The notes under the pieces were generated by a model. That model was not told the DNA's origin. It did not search any database and saw only the letters and a program-made list of their open reading frames with translations. Made by a program: the position numbers and the translations under genes. From Phallus indusiatus (lineage: Eukaryota > Basidiomycota > Agaricomycetes > Phallales > Phallaceae): a DNA stretch of 64,000 nt. Of the stretch, positions 56,401-64,000 are shown in pieces. Every line of letters begins with the position of its first letter. Position 1 is the first letter of the stretch. The stretch lies in assembly GCA_027605045.1 (NCBI GenBank), contig JAQFWX010000050.1, positions 1 to 64,000 of the forward strand, given 5' to 3'.

Positions 56401-59400
56401 AAGCGCACGTAACGTCCGGACTGGTCTCAGTGAGTCATTTTTTTTTCAATCTACTAGAGGGACCTCGAACACCTCCGAGCGTTATTACATCATACGGATG
56501 GGTCCCGCTGCTCGTTGGATACACGGAGTCTTTATACCAGTTGCGACCGTCCCTCCCCAGCCGGTGATCAATGATAATAAAAAAAAGTATCAAAATAAAC
56601 CAGTCGTAAGAGAGCAACCAGACCCAAATTGAACATGCACACTGCAAATGATTGTTTTTCCGGACCGGGTAAGTCTGCACAGCCTATGTATACATTGCAT
56701 ATCATTGATTATTACTTGGACAATACCATCTCAGCCTGCAAAGGAAGCGCGCGCCTGACAATACACAAGCAAGACCTGCAGTTGCACGCATTGCGAGCTT
56801 CCCAAGAGCTTCTTATTGTTAATTTTCTCATGCGGCCTTCCCTCCGTATGCCTACACTGTGATTGCACCAAAGGGGGATTGCGCTAAGCTCGTTTCTGAT
56901 TGGTCTTCCAAGCTAAAGTATTCAGCTGCTATTGTTCTCAAAAATAGAAAACACAAGAACGAACAAAAAAACAAACAAATCTGGCTATTTTTATGGAGCC
57001 GTACTAGTACGCGGTACTTTAACCCTCCACAACACGTAAGGAAAACAAACATCCACACGAAGCTTTTTTAGTACCGCTCGGGCAACCTGTCTCTCCGACG
57101 ATCTACTGCTTAAATCGTTTATCCCTCGCGCAATTGGTCGCTATTTGGACAAATCCTTCCCGCGCTATTAACTCTCTTTGAGCTCCGACTCCATTTGGTT
57201 CTAATGCTTGGGCTCTTTTTTCTCCTTTAACTCCACCTCGGTTTTTCAATCTGAGGTTTTAACGCATGTTCTCAAGTTCTTGAAATCTCTGTCCTTTTTC
57301 CGTATCCCCGATCAGCACTATTCCACCTGATTGACATACTAGGCCATCTTGCTCGAATTTGCATTCTTTATAAAAAAAACATGCGTAATCCCTTGGAATC
57401 TCAGCTCGGTGTATCGTAATCCATGGTTCATATTTCACCGGTTCCGATTTGCTATTCCCTGCATTCAAACGTGCCCACGAGTTTTTAATGCGAAGGAGGA
57501 AAAAAAAACTCTTGTTCAGCAATACAAATCAACAGCAAGTAAACGCTGATGGGGAAGAGACTATGGATCATCTTCGGCTGATAGGAGACCTCTTTTCTTT
57601 TTCTCCCTTTATCGAACCCTGTACGGCATCCGGAATAAAGGGTCAATTCTCTGAGAATTTGCTTGCTTAAAAGTCTCCCCCCAACTTTTAATTTTTAACT
57701 TCAGCATCTTAATATGTACGCGCATGTAATTTGAAAGTAATTTCTGCTCGGACAACTTACGTTACGTTCTCGAATTTCGAAGATGTCCATACTATATTTA
57801 TATATATGTGCGTGGGTATGCTTCTCCACGCTCTCCTATCAACATACCATATAAATGTACATCAATTCTCGTAAATCCCACTGAGACATATGTAGTATAT
57901 ACGTGCAACGCAGGTGCACCGCAACAACCGAAATTGACCATGAATCGAAATAGCTAACACAGCTATAAACAATGATCGTAATCAGAGCCTCGGTGATCTG
58001 GTCGCGATGAGACCGCCGGAGCCTTGCGGGTGGAATAATCGTCGCGTGCACTGGACTACATAAAAGGAAGGAAGGGAAGGGAGAGAGAGAGAAAAAATTT
58101 ATTTTATAAAAATGGCAAACACATTTTACGGGCTGCAACAGCAAAAGAAAAACATGTCAAAATAATAATCTTTTTTTCCTTTTTCCCCAAAGTAATTTGT
58201 GGGGCCCCAGATCTTATTTAAGCGAATGTCGGTTCGGAACCTCTCCCTGCGAGCTTGGGCCCCCCAGATGTTGAGCGACCCTGCATTGGGAAAGCTAAAT
58301 TTGTTCGAAAGGATGTGCAGGCCTTTCCTGATTTTACCTTGACCATTACGTTTTTCGCGGCCTGGTAGGTACATATATGTCTATAAATGTTATTCCTGCA
58401 CCAAAGATGGTGGTTGATATGGAAGTCTGTAAGGGACGGTTTTTTGTACCATTTCCTCGGATCTTACTCGCAAAACAAAAAAAAAACTTGACGTATTATT
58501 AAAGGGCATGTACCCTCGAATGTAAGTTTTGAAAGCGTCCGTGTTTAGGGTACATAATGGAGATCAGGGATATTATACATAAATAGCGGTGTGGTGGATT
58601 AATGATAAGAATTAATGAACGAACGAGCATATGTTATTTGGAATTAAGAAGTGATATTACTATGATAATGAAGTGGAAACAAATGCTTCTTGGCTTTATT
58701 CCTACACACGATTAGATAACGAGCTGAAGTGAGAGAAAAGAAAAAGAAGAAAAAGAAGAAAAAGAAATGACAAAAGAAATGACGACAGAGGCAATTTTTA
58801 GCTAACAATGAGCTTTTCACAAGCGATGGAAGAAAAGAACAAAAAAGATGGGAGCGAGCGAAATCGTGAGAATGAGAGTGAAGAAGAAAAAAAGAAGGCA
58901 GGAAAATTGATACATGGCATACATTGGATTAAGATTGACGAAGAAAGGAATCCTCCCAGGAAGAAATTAAAGAAAACAAGCATGAGGAATGATGTATCCC
59001 ATGTTAAATGAAAAAAAAAACCACAGAATCGTTGAGGGACGTGCGACGAGACTCAATCGTAAGATTCGTTGATATAAAAAGAAAAAGTTTCCCAAAATAA
59101 AGATATGGAATTTACCCGCGGACTGAAGCGAAATCTTGTATTTCTCGGTTGTCCTCGAGATCCCGAAGCTGAATACGCGGGGAAAATGATAGAAGGCAGA
59201 ATTGGAAATGAAGCGAAAGCGATGGATGATGTTATAGTCGCTTCACCCGAATGGAAAAGACGTAAGGAAACTCCGTAAGTGAATGAATATGAAGGGAAGA
59301 CCAATGACGATGATGAGGATGACAGCGAGAGAGAGAGAGCGAATAATAGAGCGAGCAATACAAAAAGAGGAATGAAGAAATGAATAAGACGGAAAATAGA

Positions 59401-59486
59401 GGAAGCCGTGTTTGTAGTACGATTCCAATAACCTCGAAACCGTACTTTTTTCAAGGAATAAAAAAAAATCGCATGCTTAGAATTCA
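53443..59486. other. 6 kb region without a supportable gene
   Basis: Many short frames exist on both strands (longest about 100-145 codons), but none shows a domain or clear exon partners. From about 56.2 to 59.4 kb the sequence is rich in A/T and purine tracts (for example AAAGAAGAAAAAGAAG near 58740), partly the 3' untranslated region of the bHLH gene. A CA microsatellite lies at 56205-56219. A fast-evolving or long non-coding transcript cannot be excluded. Confidence 0.5.
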
Positions 59487-61619
59487 TTACACCTCCATAC
59501 CCTCTTCGTGGGACTCTTCCGTCTTGACTCGGATTTCTTTCATACCAGGCCGAACTCGTCTTCTGCCTCTTTCCTCTTCATCTCCCAATAAAGTGCCGTT
59601 ACCATTCGGGATGGCATCGCTTCGGCGCCTGGCATGTTGACGTACTTTATTAGTCGTCGCACCGTCCAGAGTATTAGGCGATTCTGAAGAATGCCCTTGA
59701 GACGATCCTTCTGCATCGTTCTCATTATCAAGATCGGGCGAATTATCATCGCCTTCCGGTTCCTCAGCTTCATCCTCGTCACCTTCCATAGGATCATCGA
59801 GAAGTCCCATCCCCCCTCCGGGATGCTGTTGTCCGAAAATGTCCATCCCCATTAGCACGTTTAAATTCATGCCATTCATTCCCATACCCATGTTATGCAT
59901 CATTCCCATGTTCATCCCCATATTTATGTTCATATCACTAAGATTGAATTCGCCATTAGGTCCGATACCAGCATTAACGTCGAATTGCGCATGTCCGTTA
60001 GGATGGGATGTGGCGTGATTAGATTTGTGATTCTCGCCGGAACCAACTCCATTAGAGTCTTTAGCGGACGATCCAGCCTCTTTGCTGCTCTCCATTTTGC
60101 GATCCGAGGTTGATAACGGGGATGATGAGCCACTATTGGCAACTGCGCTTCCATTTCCGTTGGCACCGGTTTTGGAGGCAGCCAGTTGTTCTTCCAATTC
60201 CCGGTTTCGGGTCGCTTGAGCGTTAACGAGTTGTTGAAGGTATCTATTATAATAAAAATAAAAAAGAAGAAAAAAATTGAGAAATGAATTTCTTCTGGCT
60301 TTCATATATGTTTTTGACGTAATGATACCTACCTTATGTATTCGACACTCTTCTTGAGGATCATGCCCTTGTTCGCTTTCACAGGTCCTCCTGGAGCCGA
60401 TGCACCATTAGGGGTCGTAGACTCCTTCTTTTCATCAGCTTCGGGAGAAAACGCTTCTGCTGTGTCTAGTAGGATAGGAACATAAAAATCCTCTTCCGTA
60501 CACGCGAGGGGAGGGAAAAAAAAAGAGAATGTAATTTACCTGCCAAGGTATTTCCATTAGCATCGAGCATGCACTCCGGAATGAGCGTGGCCAATTCCGT
60601 TATTTTCTCGTTAATGTTATCTCGTCGACGCCTTTCGACGGCATTGTGCGACTCCCGCCGGCGGCGGCGTTTTTCCGAGGCTATTTGTGCTCTAAAATAA
60701 CAGATCAACAATTGTCAGTTAATTTTTGCTTTTCTTGAAAGATATAATTAGAATATGAGCGGAATGGCACTCACTGCTTGGCTGCGACATCGGGAACCTG
60801 CGGGGGCGGTGGGGATTCCTTGGCGCTAACACTCTTGGGACTGGCGGCAGGTAAGCTGCCTGGACCAGAAAAAGAATGATGAATGGGGATGCTATCAGGA
60901 GTCGGAAGGCTGAAAGGCGAATCGGTGGTTCTGAATGACTCGCCCGGAGTTCCATTGGTGCCACTGCCTCCTCTAAACGGGGAGTCCATAAACCATGCAG
61001 ATGGGGCTGTATGTGGGTGCATGTGCATACTAAGAGGAGACACAGGATGGTGGTGGTGGTTCGATCCATTAGATGGGGGAATCAGAATCGCCTGAGGACG
61101 AGAATGATGATGATGATGAGATGGAGGGGGAGAGGTGGGACGGGGTGAGGAAGATGAAATGGAGCCTCGTTTGTGCCGCTGCACTCTTCCGCCATTGTTG
61201 CTATTGTCTACCTTGGAACGCGACCTGGATCGGGAATGGGGTCTGAAATTGGAGTAAGAAGTATCGAAAGTAGCGCTATGGGCCGTATTCGTTGCTGGTA
61301 GAGAGAAGTGATGAGGGAACGGAGCCGGGCTTGAAACATCGAAGATGTTATGCGGCCTGTATGAGTTTGTAGTGGTGCTGGTATCGAACGGATTGTGTGG
61401 ACGAGGAGCCATATCCTGATTGCTGCTGCCCATGAAGGCGGCCAGGTCATCTGCGAAATCTGTGGGCGGATTGGGTTTGACGTTGTTATTGTAGAGATGG
61501 TGGCCAAAGAACATGGCGTTGTTTGGGTCAAATTGTGATGGGGAAGGAGGACGTTGTTGTGGCGGAATGTCAAAGCCTTCCTGGCGAACTTTTGGTTGAG
61601 AATTCGTGAAATACGCCAT
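59487..61619 (-). CDS. bHLH transcription factor, class B E-box type (628 aa)
   Basis: Exons 61619-60775, 60691-60540, 60465-60333 and 60243-59487 total 1887 nt. The long N-terminal region is Ser/Pro/His/Asn-rich. The basic region begins with a run of Arg and continues ESHNAVERRRRDNINEKI. His297, Glu301 and Arg305 are the three residues that define class B bHLH proteins binding CACGTG. Helix 1 follows, then a loop extended by an inserted segment (EKKESTTPNGASAPGG) encoded by exon 3, and helix 2 (KGMILKKSVEYIRYLQQLV). The C-terminal part has a Met/Gly/Asn-rich stretch (MNINMGMNMGM) and an acidic block (GDEDEAEEPEGDDN), probable activation regions. The frame is open upstream of the chosen ATG to 61838, but that part lacks family features and may be leader. 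Confidence 0.9.
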
Positions 61620-64000
61620 GTCGCTAGCTTTTTGAAGGAAGGAGGAGCTAGAGAAGAAGAAATGGTTTGCCGTTACTCGAATGCCGTCACAAGGGATATT
61701 TGTCACGGCCACATGCTGTCCGAGGTCCTCGAGCCCGACTGTTCGGCCCGATCTCACCGGCTGGATAAGCGCTCCGGTCAAATAATGCACTTGTTTCAGG
61801 CACCGGCCAACCCCTCGGCCATCCTTTCCCGCTCTCAACGCATAATCGTAATCGCGTCGGTCCGTGCAATTTTGCTACTGACGTCAAAAAGGAAAAAAGC
61901 GCGAATTGCTAAACAGCTTTTCTTTTCTCAAAATCTTGCAATCGCATCCACATGGACAAAGAAGGATAACATCAATTATCAAAATGTCACTTTACTTGCA
62001 CTCGCATATCAGCCATGTAAATTACCCTCCTGTCTCGGAACATGAAATACACGGAACTCGTATTGGCAATACCCGATTCCGACATGGCAGTGTCGTTCCA
62101 ATCATAGACACCAATTATCACATCTGAGTGAGGTTGCAGGTTATGAGTCAGTATTTGGTGTCTCGGAGCGCAATTAACAACTGGTAAAACGCCGTTTCTT
62201 GTCTACCTCGGTAATTAACAAATCCGAACTGAAATTTCAAGCCTAGAGAAAGGTATCCATGAATAGATTGATGCCTTTTGTCGTACGAGGATTAACAAAT
62301 GTTCAGTCCCAAAGGCTGAAAGTGAGCATTTGGACTAACATGTTTCAACTTGATATACATATGATGCCAGGCTGGCAGGTTCGTTCATGATTTTCAAGCA
62401 AGCTTCCATTTGTCGGTAACTGACGTTCTTCTGAGCTGCCAGGTCTTCAACATTACTCCAAACCATGATCATCGTCATCGACTTTTCCTTAAACGTCCCA
62501 CATCTTGCATCAAATTTTTGAAATTTCCGATTAAGAAAAAATCCGTGCGCGAGTGTCAAAGGTATGAGAATGGCGGAAATGCCAAATGGAGTTTTTCCCA
62601 GAACCAGATTCAGCAAAGCTCGCAAACGAATCTATTTGAAAATCCTTTTAGTATTTTGTGGAGAATCCTTCTTCAGGAGAGCCAGAAACCTTTATGTCTA
62701 GACGAAATAAGACTTTGGACGCTAGGAGCATCAGAGACCCCACTGTAATACGTCGCAATGTGCACAGGCCCTTACCATTTCGGTCTCAGCGAGACGTTTA
62801 CTTCCCCCGCTAGATTTTCTATTTTTTTGACAGTCTCAATCTTAAGGCTATTTATTCACCCGTAATCTATTTGTTTATTTTATAGCTAAATTCAGTCGCT
62901 CTGCACCTTCATTCTAGTTCGTCGATTCGACGCATATTTACGATCAACTCTTCAATCCGCATTGATGATATCTGCATATCGATTTGTCACGTACATATGA
63001 TTCCTTTGGACGTTGACGTTCAATATGCTAACGAAAATCGTCATCATGACCTGGCATTCAAGTTTGATTTTTGAGTCTATTATCATCATCGACATTGCGC
63101 CGACAGCCAAGCTTGAGTTTTGCTGACCATTCAAGAATTGACAATACAAGAAAATAAGATACAACGAATAAATTCCGCTTCGCTTAACATCCACCGGAAT
63201 CGAGATTGAGATGTGTAGAACAGGATATACTGCCCATAACTGGAACTGGTTCAGCGCAGGTCATGTGAACCCCAAGGCCGTGAGCGGCACTGGTATTGCG
63301 CATCTCCAAATCAGGCTGTTCCTATCTTATCATCTTATCACCGCGTTAACCAGGTTTTTCAAAACATATGGGAGTCCATACTTTCCTTCGATAATTCTCT
63401 GCAGTCGGACGGGGAACGAGCGTCTTTTCGATTTTCCAAGTGTGGACTACGGTGAGAATAGAATCCCAGGAAGCCATAAATAATATACATAGAATCTTGT
63501 GGATCATTCTGAACGAACTAGTTCAAGGTTTGCCGACTAGAAATCACATTTTGGTTTGAAATGAATCGGATCTTTAGAGCCGGATGTATGCATGCATGTA
63601 TGTGATCTAGCCCTTCAGTGCCATAAGAAGACTATTCCCCAACTTGTTGAATGCCCGCCACCTGGTGCTCTCTCCCGTAAAGCTCCCCCCGTTCATTTAA
63701 TAATCTATTGAATGTCAATTAATTTGTGCTACATCAGAAGCTTAAGATGTCTGCTAGAGAATTTTAATAACAGCAAAGCTCAGTTGACCACATTCGGACT
63801 GTGCGGGTGAAGCATACAAACCATTGATCCATATGCAAATGTATGGTCCTCTAAAGTTCTTGTCCCTTATTTTATTTTCGTGTGTACATAGCGTGATATA
63901 CCTGTCATTTCAAAATGAGGATCATCTGATGTATGCGGACTTACTTGGTTAATGAAGGGAAGAAAGTCATATACAATTAGCAAAAGAAAGAAGCTTGCGA
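61620..64000. other. bHLH upstream region and unassigned end of window
   Basis: The first few hundred bases should be the bHLH promoter and leader. Frames at 62335-62625 (-) and 63211-63483 (+) are the longest beyond that; neither has a recognisable domain or convincing splice partners. Nothing else supported. Confidence 0.45.

Noticed and set aside
61554..62045. 163-codon plus-strand frame
   Set aside because: Begins antisense to the bHLH first exon and leader; no domain and implausible composition.

Overview
The window is nuclear DNA of a fungus, almost certainly a mushroom-forming basidiomycete (Agaricomycetes). Genes are interrupted by many 50-90 bp GT-AG introns. The gene content includes agaricomycete-type sesquiterpene synthases with a DEYTD motif, DUF6533-type seven-helix membrane proteins, a candidate CaaX lipopeptide pheromone precursor and a small cysteine-containing secreted protein. 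Gene models below were built by hand by joining exons so that splice sites and reading phase agree. Where I give an intact protein length, the summed exons are a multiple of three with no internal stop.

Layout. 1-1185: 3' part of the WD40 iron-sulfur assembly gene CIA1 (+). 1684-10089: a head-to-tail array of six alpha/beta-hydrolase genes on the minus strand; three are intact, two carry single-base frameshifts and the last is a truncated relic. 10.65-10.78 kb: scattered CCCTAA telomere-like motifs. 11.1-12.5 kb: a small secreted-protein gene and a broken copy of its promoter and first exon. 14900-17204: a bZIP transcription factor. 18.7-28.8 kb: four tandem, apparently intact sesquiterpene synthase genes (TS1-TS4), all +, with the same six-exon structure. 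A dead copy of the bZIP 3' end lies between TS1 and TS2. 29.9-40.2 kb: three DUF6533 membrane-protein genes; the second and third lie in a 2.9 kb direct duplication and the third has lost two splice sites. 40.8-42.9 kb: sphingoid-base-phosphate phosphatase (LCB3 type). 43.5 kb: a 73-residue protein ending in CVIC, a pheromone-precursor candidate. 44.8-46.0 kb: a diverged intact member of the hydrolase family. 46.6-48.5 kb: two unrecognised genes. 49-50.5 kb: an F-box-like protein. 51-53.4 kb: calcineurin A. 53.4-59.5 kb: a 6 kb stretch with no gene I can support. 59.5-61.6 kb: a class B bHLH transcription factor. The last 2.4 kb holds nothing I recognise.

The conserved genes (CIA1, LCB3, CNA1, the bZIP and the bHLH) form a housekeeping framework. 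Between them sit locally expanded families: hydrolases, terpene synthases, DUF6533 proteins and secreted proteins. Each family shows a mix of intact and decaying copies. The terpene synthase array is the most notable system. It has four paralogues with intact metal-binding motifs, a shared upstream sequence block in at least three of them, recent duplication that includes introns, and a short inverted-repeat element next to the fourth gene. No cytochrome P450, transporter or other tailoring enzyme was seen near the array, so this looks like an enzyme-diversification locus and not a complete biosynthetic cluster.
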